A stretch of 64,000 nt of DNA from Coffea arabica (Eukaryota > Streptophyta > Magnoliopsida > Gentianales > Rubiaceae): assembly GCF_036785885.1 (NCBI RefSeq), contig NC_092314.1, positions 13,599,638-13,663,637 of the forward strand. The letters run 5' to 3'. Made by a program: the position numbers and the translations under genes. Under the pieces are notes generated by a model. It was not told the DNA's origin. It ran no database searches and saw nothing but the letters and a program-made list of their open reading frames with translations. Shown one piece after another: positions 20,693 to 31,805 of the stretch (position 1 is its first letter; each line of letters opens with the position of its first letter).

Positions 20693-23040
20693 CCAAAGGG
20701 AGATGTGATAGGATGATGGTGAAAGGCGAGAGCATGATTGGGGTATTTTTGGATCTTTAATGTGCTTTTGAGATGTTTTCCGAGAGGTTAATGTAGATTT
20801 TTGGTGAGAAGAAACATGTTTATTTATTTTATTTTTATACATATAAGGTACAAGTAGCACCCAGAGCTTCTCATAAGCATATAAAAGCAAATTGTTAATG
20901 TTTGACTGCGTGATGCTTTCAAATAAATAAGTTTTAATTTTTTAATCACGCTGTTTTAACTCATTTTTTGCTAAAAATAATTTAAGTTCCATTGGTTGTT
21001 CAAGCAATTTGACATTTTTTAAATGTATAATATAATGAAAATGAGGAATTTTTCTAAAATATTTGATAACTTTTGACTTTATGTTTTTTTGTATTTCTAT
21101 TAGCATTTAACGTTATAGAAATGAACTGACATTGCCACTTAAGATATTATATATTTTTGTGATCAATTTTATTTTAATTGATTTATACGTTAATATTTGC
21201 TTTTTATTACCATAAATTCTTTTCCTATGTTAATCAAAGGAATGCGTTAACGTCTAAATAACAAATATATATATATCTTTATTATATTTCATTAAAATGC
21301 ACTTCTCTCTCTTTTTTTTGTTTTAATGGTAGCCGTTAGATTTGCATATATTTTTGTCACTATTTTTTTTGCCATCAGATTATTAGATTATTCAATAAAT
21401 CTTATTTATTATAAATTCTATCTAATTTGGAGCGAAAAACATTTTTCTAAGCCATTGCATTATTAGATTATTCAACAAGGCAGCTTACAGATTATTTGAC
21501 TCTCCTGTTTTTCCTCTCGTTTGCTTGTAATAAGTCAAACAATGCAAACATTCTTCACACTCCACTTTTTGACAATTACCTAATCAAATGAGGCAATTAC
21601 TTTGTTCCTTAGAGTTAGGTTGTCCTTCACAAAAATGCCAACCTTTTGATAAATTATCAATTGCACTTCATCTTTTCATAACCATTAGATTGAAATACAA
21701 AGTACTACACTAGTTCAGCTTTCATAGATTATCTTTTTAGATGAAATTATTATCAACAAACAAATCTTGAATAGTACAGTGCACACTACTACATACATTA
21801 CCAACTGTTATTCTGTTTTATTTGCTTTTCGTTCTCGCATAGCAAAAAGAAAACGTTCTTGCTTTCTCATCATTTGGTAATACAATTTTTCTTAGCTTTT
21901 TTTTCACCATATCTATGCATTTACGTCTTATTGTAGTAAGATATAGTTTCTTTTACATGTTTTGTGTTTTGATTTTGCAGCGTTGCCTTCAACATTCAAG
22001 ACTTTTGCTTTGTCCATCACTTTACTTCAAGTTAGTCACATTACTCATAACTAGCCTGCCTAATGTTTGATAAAATGTTGATTAAGATTACTTGATATTT
22101 ACAAGTTTCACAAGTAAACTACTAGTAGCTACTTACTATTGAATTATATATACTGTGTGACTTATGATTGTAAACTTTAGCAATGAACTTTGAAACTATT
22201 TAGTCTATTTAGATTTGTTTTTCTGCTTTTGTGACATTTTTAGATTGTTTATGTTAAAGATGCTTGCTTATTTCTTTAATGGATAGCTAAGCTAATTGAA
22301 TGTCTATTTCATTATCAACTAAATTTTGACAATCAAAACAAAGAAAAAAATCAATTAGACAAGTTAGTATAATTCCTCACTCAACTGATAAAGGATGTAA
22401 TAATAGATTTTTATGTCAATCAATATCAGCAAACTGTAACATGCAAGTCCAAGACCAAAATTTCAAAAGTTCAGTGTATAGATCATGCACTGTTGTTCTT
22501 GTCTCATTGCCTTCATAAATGAATTAAAATAAAATTGATAGGAAAAGTGCATATTATGTTTGGTAGTAATTTCAGTTGGTTTATACAAGTTTAAATGGTA
22601 CTGAATATTTTAAAATGCTGCTAAATATAATTTATTAATGAATTAAAATAAAATTGACAAGAAAAATCGTATAATATATTAAGTGGCAAAGTAAGTTCAT
22701 CTGTACAAGTTTAAATGCTAATAATCCAATTTCTTTCCATTTTAGTAATGTACATATTTTACGTATATATTTACACATGACACTCAATTCAAAAACATTC
22801 CTTCAAATTTTGCTACCCTTAAAACACTTCAAGATAGGCATTGGCTGTGTTGCACAGCCAAACCTTACTAGTATTACAACATATGGAGAGAGGTCCTAGC
22901 TTAGTTAGCCCACAATTTTTCATCATCAAAATATCTAAAACCACAACAATTAGTAAATCAAAATATAGAAAAAATCAAATAAAGAAAGAAAGAAAAGAAA
23001 AACTCTCGTGGATGATGCCTTGCTTTCAAAAGCAACAGTC
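20693..23040. other. Long AT-rich intergenic stretch, no supported gene
   Basis: I find no protein domain, RNA gene or structured repeat in this 2.3 kb. A related pair of short phrases occurs: gaattaaaataaaattga at about 22520 and 22638, each followed by a similar gtacaagtttaaatg or atacaagtttaaatg. This suggests an old local duplication of about 120 bp. Confidence 0.45.
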
Positions 23041-23041
23041 A

Positions 23042-23345
23042 CAATCAAAGGGGCACAAAGGAGTAACCTTCAGTAGCCGCCTTCCCTACCGCCAAATCCT
23101 TTTCGCTATATGTAACTGGACCATCTCCAGTCCTCTTTCCCGGCCTCCGCCCAGCTCCTCCTGCTGATGGTGGTGCGTCACTCCTTCCATTTTCCTGTCC
23201 AGGACCATTCTTGTTTGCATTCCTTTTACTAGTATTATTCTTTTTTGTCATCATTTTATCATGATCCGAATCTCTAGCTGTCTTCTTGGGAGTGGGCTTT
23301 AGATTATCTAATTTTTTGCTCTGCTTCTTCTTTGAAGTGAGAATC
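23042..23345 (-). CDS. Possible orphan terminal exon encoding a basic tail
   Basis: On the minus strand an open stretch follows an AG acceptor-like site near 23346. It encodes a Lys/Arg-rich, low-complexity segment (LTSKKKQSKKLDNLK, later AGGAGRRPGKRTGDGPVTYS) and ends at a TGA near 23045. Base composition is more GC-rich than the surroundings in its last 150 bases. I do not recognise the protein, and no upstream exons are evident. It could be the captured or left-over last exon of a nuclear protein gene, or chance. Confidence 0.22.
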
Positions 23346-23430
23346 TAATCAATCTCAACAAAGAACGTTTAGGACAAAACATACTCCTATGCAGACTAGA
23401 ATGCCCTTTCTTTTTCTTCCTGCGTCACGG

Positions 23431-23533
23431 GCGTGTTTGGATTGGAGATAAAAAGGCATTGAAAAATGTGCTGATAATGCAAGTAATTTAATGTATATAA
23501 ATAAAGTGTAAATAATGTGCAATTCAAACACAC
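23431..23533. mobile_element. Short MITE, family A
   Basis: The left end gtgtttggattg and the right end caattcaaacacac are imperfect inverted repeats around an AT-rich core containing ataaaaaggcattgaaaaatgtg. Related sequence occurs at 42989-43145, 57575-57731 and 61641-61783. This copy is the shortest of the four. Confidence 0.6.
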
Positions 23534-23768
23534 TCATCACTCATAACATTTGAAATTGACAAAAGAGCTAGTAATTTACACTTCTAATAAAATACTTCAG
23601 CTAATACTCTATTTAAAAACTTACAAAGACTTATAAAATAAGAGATCACTTGCATACGAAATTACTAAATAAAACACGAACTTCAAAACAATACAACCAC
23701 TAAAAAATTGACGCTAATAAAATTAGTAAATAAATAAATAAAAACTTCTAGACTAAAGCAAATATGAC

Positions 23769-24755
23769 TTATAGATCCAATCCGGATCCAAGGAATTTTT
23801 GTGCAGTGATCTGGTCAAGCCGTTCTGCCATCTCACTTGGAAGATCATTTTTCCAATCTCCAACCTTACCATTACGAAAAAATACCTGATTGCTATGATT
23901 CCACATGGTCCCGCTCTTGTTCACCTCCAAATTCCTCATGTGATCAAAGCTACAAAGCCCTAAAATCTCATCAACCACTCCTGCTGTCTCTTCCTCTTGA
24001 GAAATTGGACAACCCAAGAACTCGGCAAGATGTTTCAGGTTAAAAGCTGGTTCTTGTGTCATTTCTTCATACTTAAGAAAAAGTACCTTTTGGGGCTTGT
24101 CCAAGCTTGCTTTCCAGTAACCTAAAACATGATCCCAAATAGGTCCAGATAAGCTCACTCCCTTACAAAACAGGTCAAAAAATTCCTCGAAAGAGGTTTC
24201 AGTACTCCCCAACTTATTAGTGAAGTGCCAATACGAGACAAAAATATCCTTAATGTTTCTGCTTAGATAGACAATCTTGCAACCCGAGTTCATCACTGAC
24301 TCGGGCAGTAGCGCAAGCGGGCAGTGGGTTCCAAGCAGTCTTCTTGATCCTTGGAAAGAATAATCAGGGTGCTGTTTATCATAAGGGTTAGGATATTCCA
24401 AGTGTAGCACAAGAGTATGAGGATTTTGGTTGAGCAAAGGGTGGTTCTGGTTGATGGGACAAATATTTCGGTTCATCAAGGCAAATGCGAGGGCCTTCAG
24501 CCATGTGGTGCCCGACTTGGGAGTGGTGATAATTAGGACATCACTGTCTCGAGCCTGGAAGTGCTTTCGGAATTCAACGAGCCCTGGCATCTGCATAGTG
24601 CTGAACCAAAAGCCATTGTACTTGTACAGGTAAGAACCTTGCCATCTCTGTCTGGGGAGAGTAGAAAGCAGGTTCTTGCGCTGCTGTTCCATTAGTTCCT
24701 GTAGTTCTGAATCTTCTGATAAAGGAGCTGAGGAGGAGGATGGAGATGTCGACAT
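23769..24755 (-). CDS. Cytosolic PAPS-dependent sulfotransferase
   Basis: This intronless gene encodes 328 residues, the usual length for plant soluble sulfotransferases. These enzymes transfer sulfate from PAPS to small hydroxylated acceptors such as flavonols, brassinosteroids or glucosinolate precursors. The 5'-phosphosulfate loop TTPKSGTTWLKAL lies at about residues 77-89. The probable catalytic His is in LGTHCPLALLP (about 144). The 3'-phosphate site YLSRNIKDIFVSYWHF is at 163-178, and the dimer/PAPS motif RNGKVGDWKND is near the C-terminus. There is no signal peptide, so the product is cytosolic. I chose the ATG at 24755 because the paralogue aligns from there; the frame is open further upstream. 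The acceptor substrate cannot be told from sequence. Confidence 0.93.
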   Translation of the reverse strand: MSTSPSSSSAPLSEDSELQELMEQQRKNLLSTLPRQRWQGSYLYKYNGFWFSTMQMPGLVEFRKHFQARDSDVLIITTPKSGTTWLKALAFALMNRNICPINQNHPLLNQNPHTLVLHLEYPNPYDKQHPDYSFQGSRRLLGTHCPLALLPESVMNSGCKIVYLSRNIKDIFVSYWHFTNKLGSTETSFEEFFDLFCKGVSLSGPIWDHVLGYWKASLDKPQKVLFLKYEEMTQEPAFNLKHLAEFLGCPISQEEETAGVVDEILGLCSFDHMRNLEVNKSGTMWNHSNQVFFRNGKVGDWKNDLPSEMAERLDQITAQKFLGSGLDL

Positions 24756-24816
24756 ATTGGTGGCTTTAGGATTTGCATTGAGTATACTTGATTGTTGCTC
24801 GGTTCTTCTGTAGACA

Positions 24817-24824
24817 TTTATATA
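24817..24824 (-). promoter_or_regulatory. TATA box of the intact sulfotransferase gene
   Basis: The minus strand reads TATATAAA here, 62-69 bases upstream of the ATG, in a position suited to a short 5' leader. The corresponding part of the decayed paralogue is shortened and lacks it. Confidence 0.55.
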
Positions 24825-25036
24825 GCCTAGCTCTAGATCCGAAGATAGTTGGAGGCAGTGGGAGCTATTGACCCCACTGAAATTTATAATGTATATCCAT
24901 AATTTTATCAGTTTGTCCCCATACTTAAAGTTTATTGTCCCACTCCCAACACTTGATATTCTTTGAACCATTAGATCTTGATCTCTAAAGATATATTTTA
25001 AAAAATGGATTAAAAAACTTGCGGGCATTTCTCACA

Positions 25037-26828
25037 TCTATATATATCCTCACTATACTAAAAGTGCGAGTTGGAGTTGCTACAGTGGTCATGGACCGGT
25101 TATCCAGTAATTTGAGCAACTTCAGTGGCATTTTCATAGGCAAATAGACTGGTAATGCTATAAATTTCGACAATTCCAGTGGCATTTCATAGGCATTTGT
25201 TTGGGCTTGCCCTCTTGCTCCAGTGTTCAGACGCTAGAATTCTTTCCCCTCTCCCTCCAGTGGCATTTTTTAGATATATCCTCACTATACTAAAAGTGCG
25301 AGTTGGAGTTGCTACAGTGGTCATGGACCGGTTATCCGGTAATTTTGAGCAACTTCGGTGGCATTTTCATAGGCAGATAGACTGGTAATGCTGTAAATTT
25401 CGACAATTTCAGTGGCATTTCATAGGCATTTGTTTGGGCTTGCCCTCTTGCTCCAGTGTTCAGACGCTAGAATTCTTTCCCCTCTCCCTCCAGTGGCATT
25501 TTTTAAGAAGCATATATGTGCCATATATAAAGCTTGATGCCCTTTACGGTGTTGCATTGTTAGTTCTTTCTTCTTCTTTTTATTTTTTATTTTTTGCCTT
25601 TATTATAAAGGATAAAATGGATTTATTCTGTAACAAAGTAATAAAACAATACCAGGAGTTGAAAAGAAAGTGTGGCAAGTTGTATTAAATATGGATATTT
25701 ATCTAACAATATAAAAGTGAGAGTTGCCCCATGAACAATGTTTTTTTGTAAAGCGGTTATCCTGCAATTGTTATTGGATGCCCGGACTATTAGTAAATAA
25801 CATACTAATTATTCTTTTTTATAGAACGAAAAATAAGAATAAAAACAAGGGCATTAAAAATTTGTAATAATAATATAGAGTAATATGGATATATAGACTA
25901 ATATATCTTCATAATTGCATGTTTTAAAAAGTAGTAGGATTAGAAACCATTTTTAGTCCGTGACACCTTAACCGATTTTGGTTAATTGTGATAACAATGT
26001 TGGACTTCTTTTCTTTTTTTTTTTTTACTGCTGTTCAATTTTTGGGAATCATGTAGTCAAAAGCTACTGCTAAACATGCTAAACAATCACTGCATTCAAC
26101 AATTTTACATAGCACTATTTTATTTCATTTTTTTGCAATATATGCATTCATTTTTTTCCAAACAATTTTATTTCATGTCGCAGTAATAAAATCCATTTTT
26201 TAAAGTCACTAAAGGCAATAATAATTTATTAATTATTTCCTCAATAATTGTGTATTTACAGAACACTAAACATTATTTAGATTGTTTCTTACATTAAAAA
26301 AATTAAAGTACTTTAAATTTCAAATAAATTTAATAATACATGGCTCTTAATATAGATTAATGATCTAATATTAGTGAACGGCATTTTACAAAAATATGAA
26401 AGAAAAATAATTGTTGTGATTATATTGATTAAATGTTTTAATTTGTGCAAAAAAAAAGGAAATAGGCTCATATTTATGGAACTTAGTGAGTAATAGAGAT
26501 ATACATAAATATAAACGTGTATCTTTATAATTACCTCACCCAAACCACATAATTTGTACAAATCATACCACACAAAATGTCGACACTGCATTGTCTCAAT
26601 TATAGTACTTTATTAACCATTATATTACAAAGTATCCTCCATACTTCGCAAACTATTAACACTATATTCACCCAACCAATTTACCGCACTATTATTTTAT
26701 AATTTAAGCCAAACTTATAATAATTATATAACTCTCTACATTATAAGTAATATATAACGGCTAAAAATTAAGCAACTTAACACGGAAAATATTAGCACTC
26801 CTGCGCAATGCGCAGGCCGTCTCACTAG
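25037..26828 (+). mobile_element. Non-autonomous Helitron, about 1.79 kb, with repeated 5' ends
   Basis: The 5' end begins TC, preceded by A (tctatatatatcc, then actatactaaaagtgcgag), as in plant Helitrons. The 3' end has the perfect hairpin ctgcgcaatgcgcag (26801-26815), then gccgtctcactag ending in CTAG at 26828 and followed by T. This satisfies the A|T insertion rule and the CTRR terminus. There is no target-site duplication and no Rep/helicase coding sequence. A 232-bp segment bearing the 5' terminus is tandemly repeated (25043-25274 and 25275-25506), and a third 5'-end-like sequence (tctaacaatataaaagtgag) starts at 25702. It lies about 280 bp upstream of the sulfotransferase start codon. 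Confidence 0.85.
25043..25506. repeat. 232-bp tandem duplication of the Helitron 5' region
   Basis: Two units with a period of exactly 232 bp share ctcactatactaaaagtgcg, agttgctacagtggtcatgg and ttcagacgctagaattcttt with only a handful of substitutions and one indel. The low divergence means the duplication is recent compared with most repeats in the window. Confidence 0.92.
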
Positions 26829-28401
26829 TAATATATAAGTGTGTGTAAATGTGTGTGTATATATATATAAATCTATTTCTTTTTCCCCCTTTATCCCACT
26901 TGGGATTCTCGGTGACATATTTTCTATGTCAATCCAATGCCACCTCTAATATTGCGCCAAGTGTCCTATTATTATTTGCACTTTAATTTTCTAATAATTC
27001 AAATTGATTTGGTTTAACACAAGTTTTCTCTACCCTCTAAACCTTTGAACCAAAATTAACCGACTGGTCTAATTCATATACCAATACTTTTGAGTTAACC
27101 ACGGAAAACCCTAAACAAAATTGCCTCCAAACCCTAAACGAGATTCTACACCATATTGTTGTCAAGAACGGTTGCCGGAGCAAACATCAACAATTCTACG
27201 TAATTTATGTGCACTATTTTGTGTTCATCACACCATTAATTTATGGGTTATTCGTAATCATATCAAAAAACACTACTATGTTTTGTCCTCGTAGTTTTCA
27301 TATGTGAGTTTCCATTCATCTCGCCACCATCTGTGGATTAAAGTTTTTTTTTTGTGGAAATAAGTTTGGAACGCTGTTTTACCATAATTTGTATTACTCG
27401 TAGCTACTCCTGGGAGGTGTACAATATACGGTTTCACACAGGAAGGGTATAAAAAATTGTAGTTCAAATTTCACACTGCTGATTCTTTGATAGACATTAG
27501 AATTGTCATCATAGGGAACAAAGAAAACAAGGGTTTAAAGATCTACATGTGTAGTCCTTCAAACACGACATGTGTAGTACAGATTTTGTTGGATCCCAAA
27601 TATGTTTGAACAACTTTTTCATTGTCGGATCCCAAGTTCATAGAAATTGAGATCATCTAATGCAAGCATGAAAAATATGAGTCAACAATTTTACAACATA
27701 AATTAAATACAACTTGTGAACGAGGCTTTGGCTCTTCTTAGTCAGAGCATTAAATGCTCCTTTTGTATGCAGTTGCCTGAAAGGCCTGTCACGGTATAAC
27801 CTTTAGCTTTTATGAATTATTAGTGCACAATATGCTCGGTTTATTTGCAGTTTTTGTATGATTAATTGATCTTAACAGATTGAAAAATGTTTTCTTGGGT
27901 CATTTTTTTGTTGTTCATAATCGAAGGACTAAATTTGTGGTTTTGTTTGTAGGGCAGATAAGGATTTGTGGTGATCCTATTTATCTGCATTTTTGTTTGG
28001 TAATGGATTGTTGTTACAAGAAAGAAAATGTAGAACTGTTTGGTTTCCTTGATTTTAACTTCATTCTTTGTCCAGTGTAAGGGCTTTACTTGGGATTGTC
28101 TTAAACTTTTTCTGGTTGATCGGATTGAATACTATTTTCATGTTTCTATGCCTAAAACTTAAAACTAGCACTATAAGTTTATGATGAAGCAAATATTTGT
28201 TCAGGCATTTTTCTCGTTTTTATGTGCACTATTTTTTTACTTTTGTTTTTATTGTTATTGATTTAGCATGAATTATTGTTTATTGTTTACAAATAATTTA
28301 CTATGAACGAATACTTTTGATATTGAAAAAATATTTACTTAAATAATCATTCAATGAAACTTATTGTATTGCAATTAACTTTGTGTGAAAGTTTGCAGGA
28401 T
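26829..28401. other. Intergenic and 5' region of the FAR1-like pseudogene
   Basis: No independent gene is supported. The stretch just upstream of 28402 is T-rich and ends tttgcag, which looks like a 3' splice site. The FAR1-like transcript probably had one or more untranslated 5' exons in 27.1-28.4 kb, where aaccctaaac and ccggagcaaac words occur near 27120-27190. This is inference. Confidence 0.4.
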
Positions 28402-30095
28402 ATGGATGCTACGACTTCTATGGAAACTGAGGTATCATCCTATCGCAGATTGGATTTTGACAAGGTAGATCAAATTACCAATGATGAGGTTTCCACTCCA
28501 CCAGTTTTAAATGTGATAAAAGATGTAAACAAAATTCATGCATCGATTCCTCCTGAACTACTTCCGAAGATGGGCATGGAATTTGAGAATGAAGAAGATG
28601 CTTGTAATTTTTACTTAGCGTATGTAAAGGAAGTTGGTTTTGGAATCAAAAGAAGTAGCTTCCACAAAGATAGCAATGGTAGGCTCATGGATAGGGTATT
28701 TTGTTGTAGTGCTGAAGGAAACGAGGAAAGGATAAAAAAGATCTCAATGTAAGAGCCCCTCGTCCTGAAACACGATTTAATTGTTCGGCAAAGATGAAGG
28801 TTAATAGTAGACAAACTAGTAAGTTTCATATATGTCAGTTGATCATTGAGCATAATCACTATCTTTTAAGTTCCAACAAAAGTCATTTACACAGATCACA
28901 TAGAAAGATAAATTCTATTCATGCAGCTGAAATTGATATGGCACACCATGTGGGTATAACACCAAAAGTTTCTCATGAACTTATGGCACTACAAGTAGGA
29001 GAACGGGAGAACTTAGGTTTCATTCCTGAGGATTACAGGAATTATTTACGTTCTAAACGGACAATACAAATGGATGTTGGAGATACAGGAAGCGTACTTG
29101 AATATTTGCAAAAAATGCAATTAGAGGATCCTAATTTCTTCTATGCAATTCAAGTGGATCAGGATGCTTTGATTACAAATATTTTTTGGACTGACGGATT
29201 AATGAGGGTAGATTATGCAAGTTTTGGAGATGTTGTTTGTTTTGACACGACGTACAGAAAGAATAATGAAGGCCGTCCATTTGTTTTATTTGTTGGAGTG
29301 AATAATCATAAATAGACTGCAATATTTGGGGCTGCTTTATTAAATGATGAAACTACTTCAACTTTTGAATGATTGTTTGACACTTTTACGAGAGCCATGT
29401 CAGGAAAAAAACCAAACACTATACTTACGGATCAGAACGCAGCAATGGCTAAAAGACTAATTTCTACATGGTCTGAAACACGTCACCGTCTTTGCATGTG
29501 GTATATATTTCAAAATGCAGCTATTCATCTCAGTCATGTGTTCGAAAAGTTTAAACAATTTGCGAATGATTTCAGTAGATGTGTATATGATTTTGATGAA
29601 GAAGAAGACTTTATATATGAATGGAATGCTATGTTGAAGAAGTATGGTCTTGAAGACAATGATTGGTTAAAACGTATGTTTGAAATTAGAGAAAAATGGG
29701 CATTGGTGTATGGAAGGGAAACATTTTGTGCAGATATGACAACAACTCAAAGGAGCGAAAAGCATGAATAGTGTGATAAAAAGGTATGTAACCTACAAGA
29801 ATAAATTTCATGAGTTTTTCAATCATTTTGAGAGGTTAGTTGATGATCATAGATATAATGAACTTCAAGCTGACTTTAGAGCATATATGAGTACTCCAGT
29901 ACTACCATTTGATGTTGATGTTTTGAAACAAGCTGCAAGTGTTTATACTCCTGAAATATTCAAATGGTTTGAAATTAAGTGGGGTAAATCTTATGATTGT
30001 GGTATAATCACTTACAGTGAGGTTGGAACAGTGACAGAGTATAAGATCACTCCTAAAGGCAGAAAAAACTATCATATGGTTAGATTTGATGCAAT
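28402..30095 (+). pseudogene. FAR1/FHY3-type (MULE-derived) protein, broken and truncated
   Basis: The frame starts MDATTSMETE at 28402, just after a splice acceptor. The FAR1 DNA-binding domain follows (MEFENEEDACNFYLAYVKEV, CCSAEG, FNCSAKMKV, EHNHYL), with a frameshift near 28720-28740. The MULE transposase-like core then appears (VVCFDTTYRKN, ILTDQNAAMAK, HRLCMWYIFQNA), with in-frame stops at about 29313 (TAG) and 29370 (TGA). A second frameshift near 29762 falls inside the conserved TTQRSESMNS motif. Homology stops at about 30095 (NYHMVRFDA), before the SWIM zinc finger. FAR1/FHY3 relatives include both phytochrome-A signalling factors and active transposons; this dead copy cannot be assigned to either. 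Confidence 0.85.
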
Positions 30096-30308
30096 AATAT
30101 TTTCACTTGCCAAAGATACCCCCATGTGTTTATCAAAAGCATTCTCCCTACCAAGTCTCTTCTTCTCCAAACCCTGGTGATTTTAGGTCCGCTCATCTTC
30201 AAACCAAAACCGCAGCCATATGAAGAAAAATTGGTGAGTTTGGGTCTGCTCATAGCATGTAATCGATTTGGGAGGAGAGGTAAGAGTCTTGAACTTGTTA
30301 ATTTTGAG

Positions 30309-30679
30309 ATGTCTTCCTCAAGTTATAGAAGTGGGAATGGAAGTAGGGATTTGAGATATCAATATGGGCTATGTGATTGTGGAAGAAAGTCTAAAATAAA
30401 AATTGTTGAATCAGAAAGCCAACCAAAGGCATGTTGTATTTCGTTTGTGAAAGAGATGAATGTGGCTTTTGGTGTTGGTGTAATCCGACTACCCGAGAGC
30501 AGCCAAGATGGGAAGCTGGTATTGGAAAACTAGTGGAGGAAGAACGACCACGTATGGAAGCTAGCATGATGTCAAGATGGCAAAAAGTGGATGAGGAACT
30601 GAAGAGCCTGAAGTTGCTCATTTGTTATTGTCTAATGGTGTCTGTGTTTTCACTATTAGTGTTGATGTCCAAGATGTGA
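30309..30679 (+). pseudogene. GRF-type zinc-finger protein with C-terminal membrane segment, one frameshift
   Basis: The ATG at 30309 begins MSSSSYRSGNGSRDL. The GRF finger reads LCDCGRKSKIKIVESESQPK and then, after a one-base shift near 30428, LYFVCERDECGFWCWCNP. A short charged helical stretch (VEEERPRMEASMMSRWQKVD) and a hydrophobic terminus (LLICYCLMVSVFSLLVLM) follow. About 123 residues would result without the shift. Small GRF/coiled-coil/membrane proteins of this layout are abundant in plant genomes near transposons. Its 3' end faces the MULE transposase 0.75 kb away, which suggests that both belong to one element. Its role in transposition, if any, is unknown. Confidence 0.72.
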
Positions 30680-30937
30680 AATTGATGTGTTAATCTTTTG
30701 TTTAGTTCTAGTAGTGACGTTGAATGGGGAAGGAAAATGTAGTGAAAATCCATATGTACAATGATGATTCCATGTTTTGCTTTGTAGAAATGAAAAAGAA
30801 AAATTGCCTCATTGTCTTTTGGATAGTTATTATTAAATGTAAAAGTTGTACTGTGATTGAAATGGGGTATGCCCCTTTTTTGTTATGCAACTTCCTGTAA
30901 ATGAAACTAAAACCTACAGAAGAGAAATAAAATGGTT

Positions 30938-31237
30938 GCTTTGATATTCCATCTATTCACTCATACAAAAACAACCATTTAATAAGAAGGGAATTGAAAT
31001 GCCTGCAAAATGATATCCATCAACCATTCAATAGCATGATAATAAATTGGATGCAAAATGCGATCCATCTTGCTTTGATATTCCATCTATTCATTCACAC
31101 AAAAAAAACAGCCATTCAGTAAAAAGGAAATTGAAATGCCTGAAAAATGATATCCATCAACCATTCAGCAACTTGATAATAAATTAGACGCAAAGTGCTA
31201 TCCATCTTTCCATTCATATAAAAATAGCCATTCAGAT
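30938..31237. repeat. 134-bp tandem repeat, two full units and a partial third
   Basis: Units start at 30938 and 31072 with gctttgatattccatctatt and include gaaattgaaatgcctg or ggaattgaaatgcctg, gatatccatcaaccattca and gataataaatt. A third partial copy begins near 31206 (tccattcatataaaaatag). The array sits between the convergent GRF and transposase genes. Confidence 0.85.
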
Positions 31238-31503
31238 CATACATACAAAAGTAGAACACATCATTATCTGTTTACACCAAACTCAACGCCCAAAAATCAG
31301 TGCAAAAAACAAAATAGTTTGGGCATATTTGCAGTCATCCAAGTCTAATTCAGTCACCATAAAATGCCAGTTTACATCACATCACCTAACTACGAATCAC
31401 ACACATATATAATTTAGGAAAATGGATTTGTTCTTGTTCTCTTGACCCTTATTTTATGCAGCACATCAGCAACTGTTGGAGGTCTAACTCTTCCACCAGG
31501 ACC

Positions 31504-31805
31504 ATTCTTAACAGGTTCTTCAATCACAGTAGACTGTTAAATGGAAGTATGTTAGTAACAGAACATATGTTTCAAGTACTATGTACTAAGATTCATGAAT
31601 AATGTCTGAGAAGAAGCAATTTTTCTAGTGATAACCCTATTGACATTCCTAACAGGTCCTCCAGTCACAACAGACTATTAAATGGAAGTATATTAGTAAC
31701 AAGACATATGTTTCAAGCACTATGTACTAAGATTCATGAATAATACCTGAAAAGAAGCAATTTTTCTAGTGATAACCCTGTTGACAGTAGACATTATTGG
31801 TTGAG
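31504..31805. repeat. 141-bp tandem duplication in the MULE 3' region
   Basis: Copies starting at about 31504 and 31645 share acaggt, gttaaatggaagta or attaaatggaagta, agattcatgaataat and gaagcaatttttctagtgat. They lie at the 3' end of the minus-strand transposase gene and look like a duplicated exon-intron piece. Confidence 0.85.

Noticed and set aside
20336-20735. 126-codon open frame (+) and 77-codon frame (-)
   Set aside because: They cross the border of a hAT-like MITE and a SINE whose TSDs are visible, so they cannot be genes.
28611-28859. Minus-strand open frame opposite the FAR1-like pseudogene
   Set aside because: It lies antisense to recognisable FAR1 domain codons and has no motif of its own.
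30126-30308. Start of a 135-codon frame upstream of the GRF ATG
   Set aside because: The part before 30309 has no similarity to GRF proteins. The MSSSS start and finger begin at 30309, and a GT donor-like site in this part suggests an untranslated leader.
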